A stretch of 34,006 nucleotides of DNA from assembly GCA_031835245.1 (NCBI GenBank), contig JAVKOQ010000476.1:1-34006 (forward strand), given 5' to 3'. The notes below the pieces were generated by a model. That model was not told where the DNA came from, made no database searches, and was given only the letters and a program-made list of their open reading frames with translations. How positions within the stretch are numbered: position 1 is the stretch's first letter; each line of letters starts with the position of its first letter. Both the position numbers and the translations under genes were made by a program. Source of the DNA: Balamuthia mandrillaris (Eukaryota; Discosea; Longamoebia; Balamuthiidae). Of the stretch, positions 1 through 9,210 are shown piece after piece.

Positions 1-38
1 GTCAGCGAGAGAATAAGAGAGCAAGAGAGCGCGTTAAC

Positions 39-454
39 CATTGCAAAAGCCATTGTAGTATTTGTCCATGATGTCAGCAGGAAGCCAAACGGGCATGCAC
101 GAGTGCTTTTCTAGCAGCTCTTTCTCGATCTAAGTTCATCAGCGAAAAAGGATTTAGTGAGCCAAGGTAATGCCCCATTCATTCATAGAGCAAAAGGAAA
201 TCACACACCTCACGGCGCTCTTCCTCGTTGTCGATGTGAATGCCAGGCCACCCAATCCAAATGAAGCGAGAGTAAGAGAGGCCAGAGAGAGCGGCAACCA
301 GCCCGCCAGAGCTGCGCGCAAAGCTCCAGCTCTCCGTCTTGGGGTCTTTCTTGCAGGTCAGCGGCAAGCGGTTGCTCACTATCAACAAGCGTTTTTCCTG
401 CTCTGCTGGTTCCATCGTGACTCGCTGCTGTACACGTAAGTTGGGGGAGTCCAC
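39..454 (-). CDS. Trehalose-6-phosphate synthase, N-terminal exons (partial)
   Basis: This is the start of a GT20-family trehalose-6-phosphate synthase, which joins UDP-glucose and glucose-6-phosphate in the cytosol to make a stress and cyst sugar. Two exons are visible: 454-209 and 129-39. The first encodes the family opening LLIVSNRLP, the glycine-rich SSGGLVAAL segment that contacts the UDP-sugar, and WIGWPG. The second reads CMPVWLPADIMDKYYNGFCN, which matches the next conserved block. The donor at 209/208 is phase 0 and the exon 2 donor at 39/38 is phase 1, so the gene continues off the left edge. The start could be the ATG at 454 or, 13 codons later, at 415, nearer the usual family start. 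A phosphatase domain, if any, lies outside the window. The gene diverges from the DNA ligase gene. Confidence 0.9.
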
Positions 455-874
455 TTCCTCGCTGGGTGGTGCTTGCTGGATGGAGAGGGGAAAGGTCTGG
501 TGAGAACGGCCAGCAGCAAAGGAGACTCAAGCCGCGGGTGGCACTACTCTTTTTTTTTTTCCGTTCGCAGTAATGTCATTATTTCACCAATTTGTCCTTT
601 TTAGGAGGCGTTTAATGGAAATTCACATTTCTCTTTCCCGAATTTCGCCCAATTTCACTATTGGAGGACAGCGATTTTTGTTTATCGATAATCCCGATGG
701 AGTATCGATAAACTGGAAATTTGGGTTTCCCGCCAAAAGGAAGTGCAGCGGCGAGGCGCATCCGCACGGGTCGCTCTCTTTGAGAAAAGTTTTTTTGTTT
801 GTTTGAGAGGGGAGGGGCAAGGGCAGTCTTACCGTGCGTTCCTCCTTTTTTTTTTTGTGATTGTGATTCTGATC
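455..874. promoter_or_regulatory. Divergent promoter between TPS and LIG1
   Basis: This 420-base gap separates two divergent start codons. It holds two exact copies of the palindrome TATCGATA at 683-690 and 703-710, 20 bases apart, and an E2F-like TTTCCCGCCAAAA at 726-738. Weaker relatives (TTTCCCGA, TTTCGCCC) lie near 634-652. E2F sites commonly control DNA ligase I and other S-phase genes in animals and plants. TATCGATA is the Drosophila DRE core, also found at replication genes. Use of these sites in this organism is inference. Homopolymer T runs lie at about 550 and 846. Confidence 0.45.
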
Positions 875-1693
875 ATGCAAAGTTCTCTCAGGTAAGTCGT
901 TTGGTCCTCCTCCCTTTTGTTTTTGCTCAGACATTTGGTCTTTTTGCAGGTCGTTCTTTGTGGACAAGAAAAGTGCTGGCCAAAGCGGCGGCGGCGGCAG
1001 TAATAACAATAATAATAACAACAGTCGGAAGCGGAAGAGCCCTGAAATACAAGAGAAAAGCGACCTATCCGAGAAGGAGGAGACCAGCCACATAGACGCA
1101 GGTATGATCTAAATCTATAGATATTACTTTCGCGCTCCTCCGCTCTCCATCTCTCTTCCTACTTCTCTCCCTCTTTCTCTCTCACTCGCTTATTGTGGAA
1201 TCAACTAGAACACGAGAAAGCAAAACCAAAGGAGCAGAAAACGTTCAAACGGCTGAGACGGTTGCAGAAAGAGGAAGAAGATAAAAGCGAGTCACGCCCT
1301 TCCAACGCCTTTGCTGCACTCATGAAAGGGTCAAAGCAAGAAGGTACCTTTTCTATCTTGGCGACGCCCTTTCGTTCTCTTAGACCTTAACGCTTTTGCC
1401 AAACAAACCAAAACAACAGCGAAAGAGAAGCAAGTTGAGCGCGACGAAGAGGCAGAATCAAAAGAAGAAGAAGAAGAAGTCAACACTTTGCATGCAGAAA
1501 GCAAGACAGATAAAGGAGACAAAGATTGGGAAGAAGAGGAGGAGGAAGAAGAGACGGAAGTTGTAACAGAACAAGGAGAGAAAAAGACGGTGCAAAGCTC
1601 CGTCCTTTCAGCTGCTAAGATGGCCAACACGTCGTCCTATGATCCCGTCAAAGACGCGACATGGAAGCCAGGCCAACCGTTTGTCATCCATAC

Positions 1694-1740
<47 letters not shown>

Positions 1741-2177
1741 GCTCAATACCCTTTTCTTGATATGAATCGAACGCAGAGTGCCATACATGTTTGTTGCGAA
1801 GACATTTGAGAAGATCGAAGCCATTTCAGGCCGATTGGAAATCATTCGGCTGCTTACCAATATGTTCCGCTCTATCATTGCTTTGGCCCCGCATGACCTT
1901 CTTCCTGCCCTTTACTTAACTATCAACAGGATAGCACCTTCCTACGAAGGTTTGGAGCTGGGCATTGGCGAGTCTATCCTGTTAAAAGCAGTGGCTGATG
2001 CCACCGGACGCAACTTGCAAGCGGTGAAGGCTGATTACAAGGCGCAGGGAGATTTGGGTAGTGTGGCTCAGTCTAGTCGGAGCACTCAGCGTACCATGTT
2101 CCCTGCCCCACCGCTTACCGTTCGCAAAGTTTTTGATACTCTCTACAAGATTGCTAAGTCAGAGGGTCGTGCTGTGC

Positions 2178-2221
<44 letters not shown>

Positions 2222-4362
2222 GAACTTCTTCTAAAGCGTTGCAATGCAGTCTATTGAGAGGAAGAAGGGATTGATACAAAACCTACTTGTGGCGTGTAAA
2301 GATTGTGAGGCTACTTACATCATTCGCTCTCTGCAAGGAAAACTTCGCATTGGTTTGGCCGAAAAGTCAGTACAAGTCGCACTTGCTCATGCACTCGTGC
2401 TGACCCCTCCAGACGGCAGTTTGTATCTCTCTTGTGCTTCCGTTAACTCCTTTTTTGCTGTTTTTCTAACCCTTATAATCGCTTTGCGTCAGAATGTCCA
2501 CCAGCTGTGTTGGACGCAAGCAAAACAATGAGCGATGCAAAGCTACAGCAACAACTTATACAAGCTACAGAAACTTTGAAGGCAGTTTACAGCGAAATGC
2601 CAAATTATGATGTATTGCTCCCAGTTCTTCTCAAAGAACGGGACATCTCCGCATGGCCCACCCATTGCCACCTCACGCCAAGTGTTCCTGTTCATCCTAT
2701 GTTAGCACAACCTACCAGAGGAGTGCAAGAAGTGCTAAAACGCTTTCAGGACTCCACTTTTGCTTGTGAGTTCAAATACGATGGCGAACGAGCTCAGGTC
2801 TGTACTTCTTTTGTAAAACCCGCTTTTTTTTTCTTTACTTTTGGCTTATTCCTTTCCCCGCAGATACATTACTTGGAAGGAGGAAAGGTGCATGTCTATA
2901 GTAGAAACCTGGAAGACAACACCCAAAAGTATCCAGATATCGCTCAAAACTTGCCAAAGGTACTTGTAAATACCTGCATGATATGTTACTTTTGTTGTTT
3001 GAATATGCAACAAACTCCATCACTCTTTCATACAGAGCATTAAAGCAGGGACAGTCTCTTTCATTCTTGATTGTGAAGTGGTGGCATTTGATAGGAAGAC
3101 CATGAAGATCCTACCGTTCCAAGTTCTAAGCACCAGGGCAAGAAAGGTCTCATCCCTCTTCATCTTGTACTTTTTTTTGTATGAAAACCAATATCCTTTT
3201 CTTCTTTTTCTTAGACGGTAAAGCTGGAGGATATCACGGTTCCAGTGTGTTTATATGCTTTCGATTTATTGTATTTAAACGGAGAAGTACGTTCATATCA
3301 ACGCATCTTTCTTTTCTCTCTCCTCTCGTGTTGTTTGTTTCTTTACGTGAGTTTTTTTCTTGTTTGCCGCACTTCCCACATCCTTATGTTTGCAATGACG
3401 TTCTTCAACAGTCTCTCCTGCGACGTCCCTTTCAAGAAAGACGGCAATTGTTGCACGAGTCTTTCCAAGAAGCGCCAGGCCTCTTCCAGTTTGCTCGATA
3501 TCTCGATACGAGCGACGTCGAAGACATTGCTGCCTTTCTCAACGAAGCTATCGCCTCAAACTGCGAAGGTTTGATGGTGAAAACGTTGTTGAAGGATGCA
3601 ACTTATGAACCTTCTCGCCGTTCGTATAACTGGCTTAAAGTAAAAAAGGATTACTTGGATGATGGAACAACGGATTCTTTGGACTTAGTTCCGATTGGGG
3701 TTTGTTTGCTTTGGCTCTTTATGTCCTTGTGTTTCCTTCTTAATGTCTGACTGTCGCCATTTCTTGATGACAAAAAAGGCGTTTTATGGCAAAGGCAAAC
3801 GAACAGGTGTGTATGGAGCATATCTGCTTGCCTGCTACGATGATGAAGGAGAAGAATACCAAAATATTTGCAAGGTCTCTTCCCTACCTTCTTATCTCTC
3901 ATCTCTCCCGTCTTGCTCTCTCCTTCGTTCTAACAACAAAAGAAAATAACAGATAGGAACGGGGTTTTCTGACGCTATGTTGGAGGACTTGGCCAAGTCC
4001 TTCAAGGACAAGATCATTCCCCAACCGAAGTCCTATTATCGCTATAGCGAGCAAGTATGTCCTGACGTTTGGTTCGAGCCAACCACCGTTTGGGAAGTCA
4101 AAGCTGCGGACCTATCACTTAGTCCTCATTACAGAGCTGCTATTGGCTTGGTATGCACACACACACACACTCTCTCTCTCTCTCCCATGCCTAACCTTCC
4201 ATTCTCACTGAATAATTGGTGCAGGTCTCGGAAAGCAAAGGTATATCTCTGCGCTTCCCCAGGTTCATCCGTATTCGAGAGGACAAAACACCCGAGATGG
4301 CAACCACTGGTACACAGGTTTCGGAAATGTACAAAAGCCAAGGCCTCAACCACGCCACATAA
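875..4362 (+). CDS. LIG1: DNA ligase I (ATP-dependent), 14 exons
   Basis: Replicative ATP-dependent DNA ligase that seals Okazaki fragments and repair nicks in the nucleus. Exons: 875-891, 950-1101, 1209-1343, 1420-1678, 1777-2173, 2250-2418, 2493-2797, 2864-2959, 3036-3146, 3215-3286, 3412-3699, 3779-3874, 3953-4150, 4225-4362. All phases join, giving about 810 residues, near the family length of roughly 750-920. The start is chosen because it yields MQSSLRSFF, a PCNA-binding PIP box (QxxLxxFF) placed as in animal LIG1. A disordered, basic then acidic tail follows (to about residue 185), then the DNA-binding domain ([14 protein letters not shown] through LTPPD), the adenylation core with catalytic Lys471 in KYDGER, then [25 protein letters not shown] and [11 protein letters not shown]. 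The OB fold ends with [13 protein letters not shown]. Several introns carry CT microsatellites. Nothing essential is missing. Confidence 0.96.
1693..1738 (+). repeat. CT microsatellite in LIG1 intron 4
   Basis: A near-pure CT run starts 14 bases after the intron 4 donor (1679) and ends well before the acceptor at 1776. CT is on the coding strand. Confidence 0.95.
2179..2218 (+). repeat. CT microsatellite in LIG1 intron 5
   Basis: A pure CT/TC run begins five bases into intron 5 (2174-2249), directly after the donor. CT is again on the coding strand. Confidence 0.95.
4156..4184 (+). repeat. CA then CT microsatellite in LIG1 intron 13
   Basis: Intron 13 (4151-4224) opens with GTATG, then a CA run (4156-4170) passes directly into a CT run (4171-4184). 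Confidence 0.95.
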
Positions 4363-4520
4363 TGCTAATACTTTTAACAAACTAGTAGTGGTATCTTCAC
4401 GATATTTATAAGAAATCATTAAAGAGTACAAACACACTCCGGCTATTGTCCTCATCACAGCTCATCTAACGACTGGCTCAGAGGCAAGGGCGCCGGCACA
4501 CTGGCCAATAGATTCAATTT

Positions 4521-5301
4521 TTACTTGGGCGTGGTCATAGGAGATCTGTGAAACCAGCATCATGTCGGTGAGAACGACGAGGAAGAGAGGAACGAGATGA
4601 ACACAGACATACCGTGGGGTTTGATCATGGACATGTTCAAGAAGTTCGTTCCAGCATTCAGCGTCGTAGTTCTCCACCATTTCGTTCTCTTTGCCCTTGA
4701 ACGTCTTTAACCATTGCCTAAAGCCTTCCACAAGCACATAGCTACACAACCATCCATTGAGAGATTAGGATTAAAAGGAGAAAGAGAAATGAGGATTGGC
4801 ACGTACGTGTTCGAAGCCAGAGGAACCTCGGCGTCTTCTTTGCTGGGTGGTTTGGCGGCTTTGATGAAAGCCAGCGCAGCGGCAGGAGACCGCAACTGGC
4901 CGTACATGCAGTAAAATACAACGTATTCCTTGTTGGCATGCTCTGTGAGTGCCTCCATCTTTTCCTCTAGGTCTGAAGAGAACCAAAGATTATTAGAACT
5001 GTTTGCTTTGCGTGGACGAGAAAGAAAAGCAAACCATCGAAAGGAATGTTGATGGCACCAGGAATATCTTTGAGAAAAAGAACAAGTCCAGGTTAGTCAG
5101 GTTACACAAAGCAAAGTAAGGAGAGGGGAAGAGAAAGCGGCGGGGAGGGGAAAAGCTACGGCCGCCGATGAAATCAGAGTCGCGGACATCAATGACAGCA
5201 ACAGAGCCCTTCTTGTTGTGCAGCAGGTCGGCGAGGGCCTCTGCCGTCATCCTTTGGAAGTTGGTTGGAATGGAGATGGGTGGGATAGCAAAGCCTTCCA
5301 T
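4521..5301 (-). CDS. Rhodanese-fold, Cdc25/Ibp1-like phosphatase
   Basis: A small rhodanese-domain protein of the Cdc25/Ych1/Ibp1 kind, about 164 residues. Exons, in transcript order: 5301-5160, 5067-5035, 4972-4807, 4741-4613, 4545-4521; all phases join. Visible family marks are VAVIDVRDSDFIGG, then HIPGAINIPFD, then the active loop CMYGQLR, a CX5R phosphatase-type loop with Cys80 and Arg86, and YVLVEGFRQWLKTF near the end. A rhodanese sulfurtransferase usually has a shorter CX4 loop, so phosphatase or arsenate-reductase-like activity is more likely. The substrate cannot be told. The gene is convergent with LIG1, with 158 bases between stop codons. The last exon codes for only eight residues, so the exact C-terminus is the least certain part. 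Confidence 0.85.
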
Positions 5302-5467
5302 TTTGTTTTTCCTTCTTGAGTGAGTTCCCTTCTGCTCCTTTGCAAGAGAAATGCACAGTCCGACAACCGCAGAGCTCGCTTTGGGTTTGGTTGGTTTTTT
5401 TTGGGCTTTCGCCTATTTTTATTTTCTTCGTTCGCCAAACGCACACAAATAAAATTATTGGGGAGAA

Positions 5468-6050
5468 CTACGGCGCTGGCGCTGGCTGGGGTTGCGCGGA
5501 AACCGTCGAACGTATCCGGCCATGGCCGCAAGCAAAGGGAAGGGTATGGCGACCACCAAGAGTTCTATTATTAAGGGCAAACGAAGTTAGCAACTTACCT
5601 CTGTGCTCTGGCCAGAGGTTCGTCTTTGTTTGGAACCGGACCCTGTCCGATTTTTGCTGGCTTTATATTTTCCCCAACCACAAGCAAGAAAGATCTTCCA
5701 TTTTCTTTCTGGCTTTACAACACCAACAGGTTAGGCCAACAACAGGTTCAACGACTACCAGCATTCAGCATGAAGACTTTGCCACCGCGTCTGGCCTTTT
5801 GCTGCAGCTGACAAGCCCAGAGAGCCCGGAGGCCTTCCGCTGTCAGGTCGACAGGTGCGCAGTCGACACGAAATGTCGACAAAATATCGATCGCGGTGAG
5901 GGAAACTGGCGGAAAACTGGTAGAGAAAAAACAGGCGGGGCGGGGCTGGAAATGGACAAACGCCTGGTTATGGAGGAGACCACTTTTGCGTTTGATAGAT
6001 GAGCATGTAGAGAACAAGTGGGAACGGCATGGAACAGCCGGAAAAGCCAC
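5468..6050 (-). CDS. Small unknown protein, probable mitochondrial presequence
   Basis: I do not recognise this gene. A three-exon model (6050-5759, 5656-5599, 5564-5468) joins in phase and gives about 148 residues. The second exon ends at a strong donor, GTAAGT. The N-terminus is rich in Arg, Lys, Ser and Phe with no acidic residue for over 45 positions and contains PACFFSTS, as in a cleaved mitochondrial targeting sequence. The middle reads VDLTAEGLRALWACQLQQKA and the end is Pro/Ala-rich after PFACGHGRIRS. The stop lies 167 bases upstream of the phosphatase start, in tandem. The opposite strand has ORFs but no consistent splice signals. The splice model is inference and may be wrong in its first exon. 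Confidence 0.4.
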
Positions 6051-6391
6051 ACGTTTATTCTGGTTTGGGAGGAATAAGGATGGCGGATAATTATGATAGT
6101 GAACGGGACCAATAACGGAACGTTACGGCCATTTGTGACATCCACGAGAAGACTGCCGGCCGACTCGGAGGCAAGTTGCTGGATGGCGAAATGAAAATGT
6201 GCCGCAAAGGTAATGTTCCTGTTTTGAGCGTTCTGACTCGAATCGAATATTTAAGCTGCACAGTTGTTTGGACCATTACCTTCATCTCAACAACAAAACG
6301 CAAAGGCGCTTGCTTAAAGAAAAAAAAAATCGTTGCTCGCCAGCGCCCAACATATCTACACTCATCTTTAACCAACCAACGAAACTCAACA
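6051..6391 (+). promoter_or_regulatory. Leader and promoter of the DUF4397-like gene
   Basis: This gap lies between the 5' end of the minus-strand unknown gene and the secreted-protein gene. A TATA-like AATATTTAAG sits at 6247-6256, about 140 bases before the ATG. The leader ends with the A-rich context CAACAATG, favourable for initiation. No further gene is seen here. Confidence 0.4.
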
Positions 6392-7294
6392 ATGAAGCTC
6401 TCCACCGTGCTCTTGCTCATCGCGAGCGTGCTTGCTCTGTTGGCCATCGCTCATGCTCAGGATGGAGAAGAACAACAACCAGGGCCTGCTAACTGCCAGG
6501 TCAAAGTGGTTCATTTGCTGTCAGGAGGCACCCCCATCGACGTCAGAGTGGGTGAGCAACTTGTAGCTGCCAACTTGGCCTTCCTTAGGTCCCAAACCTC
6601 CCAACCCAACGTGCCCTGCGGTCTCCAGAACGTTCAGCTCTTCGCTAGCGGCATGGAGAACAGCTTCCGCTCCGAGAACTTTGCCCTTGCCGAAGGCGAG
6701 AACGTCTACAACTACATTGTCTTTGGCGGTGAGATCCGTGAGCCTACTGACACCAACGTCTTCCTCTTGTCCCACGAGGCAGTGGCCATGCCCAACACCC
6801 CCAGCGGTCAGATCAACATTGCCTTCTGGCACTACGCCCCAGTGGCCCGCCAGGACCAGATTCAGCTCGACGTCCTCAGCAACAACGAGTCTGTCCTCTC
6901 CACCATTGCCAACTTCCAACAGAGGACCAACTACCAGCCCATCCCCTCCGCCGAGTCCCTTACCTTCCGTTTCTCCAACCTTGCTCTCGAGGAGCTCTTC
7001 GAAGGTGAGCGCAGCGTTGCCGCCCTCAGAAACTCGGGTGCTGGCACCGTCTTTGCTCTCGGCCAGAATGCCACTGAGCTCTTCCTCGAGGCTGACCCTG
7101 CCATCATGTCCGGCAGTGATGGTGCCGATCCTTCTCAGAGCGGTTCCGAGTCTCAGGATGGAGGCTTCCCCATCCCTCCCCCTACCGATGGTGGTGACCT
7201 CAGCGAGAGCTCTGGCTCTCTCAGCTTGAGCGACTCCTTGGATGATTCTAATCCTAACAGCGGTGCTTCCTCCCTGTCTTCTTTCTTCTTTTAA
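6392..7294 (+). CDS. Secreted protein with two DUF4397-like repeats
   Basis: An intronless gene of 300 residues. Residues 1-22 form a signal peptide (MKLSTVLLLIASVLALLAIAHA, quoted here as MKLSTVLL..AIAHA) with likely cleavage before QDG. Two related beta-rich units follow: VKVVHLLSGGTPIDVRVGEQ (from about residue 32) and INIAFWHYAPVARQDQIQLD (from about 143). Both resemble the DUF4397 pattern in which a strand ending in H precedes a P..DV segment. The last 60 residues are Ser/Asp/Gly/Pro-rich and end in SSFFF. Codon choice is strongly C-ending, unlike its neighbours, as in a highly expressed gene. An in-frame reading extends upstream to 6176, but the signal peptide fixes the start at 6392. 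The function is unknown; cell-surface or secreted binding is inference. Confidence 0.8.
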   Translation: MKLSTVLLLIASVLALLAIAHAQDGEEQQPGPANCQVKVVHLLSGGTPIDVRVGEQLVAANLAFLRSQTSQPNVPCGLQNVQLFASGMENSFRSENFALAEGENVYNYIVFGGEIREPTDTNVFLLSHEAVAMPNTPSGQINIAFWHYAPVARQDQIQLDVLSNNESVLSTIANFQQRTNYQPIPSAESLTFRFSNLALEELFEGERSVAALRNSGAGTVFALGQNATELFLEADPAIMSGSDGADPSQSGSESQDGGFPIPPPTDGGDLSESSGSLSLSDSLDDSNPNSGASSLSSFFF

Positions 7295-7631
7295 GTCAGA
7301 CCGTGGAGCTTCTCTTTTTTTTTTCCCTCCTCCCACTCCGCTGTGGATTGGACTGGCGAAGCAGTTCTTCAACAATATCTGATGGATATCCGTCAGTCTT
7401 TTTAACTTTTGGTTTTTTTTTAATTTGACTATGTTCTTTTTTTCCTTCTTGTATGCTCTTGCCTATCCATAAAGAAATCTTGATGATCTTATTTCCCTAT
7501 TCCTTGCTGTTGTCTCTCACTCGACAAGCTTAGACGATGGTTAGGCAGCAAAAAAGATAAATAAAGGGTTTACTTCTTTTTGGTACAATTAAATAGCGTT
7601 CTTCAAACAAGCACAACACAAAACTTTTTTC
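7295..7631. other. 3' spacer between convergent genes
   Basis: T-rich sequence follows the DUF4397-like gene. A CATAAAG at about 7470 and an AATAAA at 7559-7564 could serve as poly(A) signals for the plus gene. I see no coding sequence. Confidence 0.4.
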
Positions 7632-8919
7632 TCAAACCGTCTCTAACTCGATGACACCCGACTCTGGAGATGAGCTCAGCGACGCGGTCCTTCGTACGGG
7701 CTTATGCTTTTGAGGAATCCACACACCACCACCAGAGACGCCTCTGTCCATTTCCACATCCTCCTCCGTCATCAACAAGTCCCTCGCCGAAAGTAATGGT
7801 TTGACTTCGCTTTTTCTGTTTGGGTGAGAGTGGAAGGTTGGTTCGTCTTCGTCGCTGCCAGCAAGAGCGCTCCATTCAACATCATCTTCATCTCCATGGG
7901 CTGCTTTTCGAAGAGCATCCTTCCGTTGTTGCGCTCGCACTTGGCGCATTGCCTTCCGTGAAAAGAAAAACAGCGCAATGCACAGCGTTACGGAGAGAGT
8001 AATCTCAACGGCCAGCATTACCTTTGAAAATAAGGTGGATCAGTTGCTTCAAGGCACACACGCGAAAGCAGAAGTAGGGCACAAACCTTTTGCATGGTTC
8101 CAAACTTGTAGTCTCCTGTTGCAATGGAAGCAAGGTCTCGCATGGTTGAACCCATGTATACTAACATAAGTATCTCAGGAAACACTCCTATAACAGTGGC
8201 AAGCAGAAAGGAAAAACCAGAAATACTGGACAACTGGCAGAGCAAAAACTAATGAGTAACGAACGGACACAGAAACGAAGCTGAGGCAGAAAGCAGAAAG
8301 AAGAAAGAAGAAAGAAGAAAAGCAGATGGAGAAACCGAGAAAAGGCCATTCTGCACGCCAAAGCTAATGGGGGACATGCGCATGATGAGGATGAGTTTGA
8401 AGCCGTGCGATTCCATTACGGTCAGGAACGCAGTCAACGTTGGCGAGCTTTTGATTTTGCGATGGAACCAACTGTACATCACCGTTCTACACGTCCAAAA
8501 GCCCACCACCGAGCCCAACAGTGTGCCAACAGATACCGTTATGATGGCATAAGGACCGTAGAGATAACCTTTATAAGAAAATCAAGTTAGCTTTGCTGGG
8601 GTATGTGAGAGGTGGTAGAAGAAAGAAGCGAAAAGGAAACAAAAAGATGAAAAAGGAGGTGTAACAGCTCACCAGCAGCGAGAGCGAGAGGAGTGTAACC
8701 AAAGATAGCAAAGGGCAAGCCAGTGACGCAGAACGAGACCACAAAGATGAGGTGCCCCCAAATGCCGATAGACTCCACCCAGGTTAAGAAGATTTCGAGA
8801 CGGCCGGAGTAGGTCAACCAGGTGAAGAGGCCAACTCCACCCGCAGTAAAGAAGGAGATGAGAAACAGCCTAACCCATGTAGAACAGTCCCACCGCAAGC
8901 AAGGGCACCATTTTATCAT
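7632..8919 (-). CDS. TMEM64/TVP38-family (VTT domain) membrane protein
   Basis: A multi-pass membrane protein of the TVP38/TMEM64 (VTT/DedA superfamily) group; relatives act in Golgi or ER membranes and several are lipid scramblases. Exons: 8919-8673, 8568-8336, 8233-8087, 8021-7632. All phases join, giving about 338 residues. Segments in order are a hydrophobic helix (VRLFLISFFTAGGVGLFTWL), a second around LIFVVSFCVTGLPFAIFGY, the VTT signature GYLYGPYAIITVSVGTLLG, the family motif RMSPISFGVQNGLFSLSS, then VIGVFPEILMLVYMG, and a last helix VEITLSVTLCIALFFF. The cytosolic tail of about 110 residues is Asp/Glu- and Ser-rich. The start is the first ATG, immediately before a Cys/Trp-rich N-terminus. 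The intron at 8234-8335 contains an AGAA-type repeat. Confidence 0.88.
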
Positions 8920-9210
8920 AATTGACTTACTCTTGGGAGGGGGATCACAACGCGTACTAAATCACTTTTCGGAGGTGGTACGGTCAGTGAGCGTTGTGTG
9001 CATATAAATAATAACCACCCAAAGGCCTGTGGTTCATGTGAGCGACAACGGCACGACTTACAGGAAAATAGTTAGAGTAACTTTCATTTCACTTTCTTTT
9101 CACTTTTCTGCACGATCGTCGATAGTTCTTTCCTTTATCGACAATTATTTATCCCTATTTGTCCGCAAAAATAAGAAAAAAAGCACGATATTTTTGTGGA
9201 CAGTGCTGCT

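Noticed and set aside
5521-5589. 22-codon plus-strand ORF, MAASKGKGMATTKSS...
   Set aside because: It is too short, lies antisense to the third exon of the minus-strand model, and has no other support.
6521-7375. 284-codon minus-strand ORF over the DUF4397-like gene.
   Set aside because: It is antisense to a gene with a signal peptide and strong codon bias; its openness follows from that bias.
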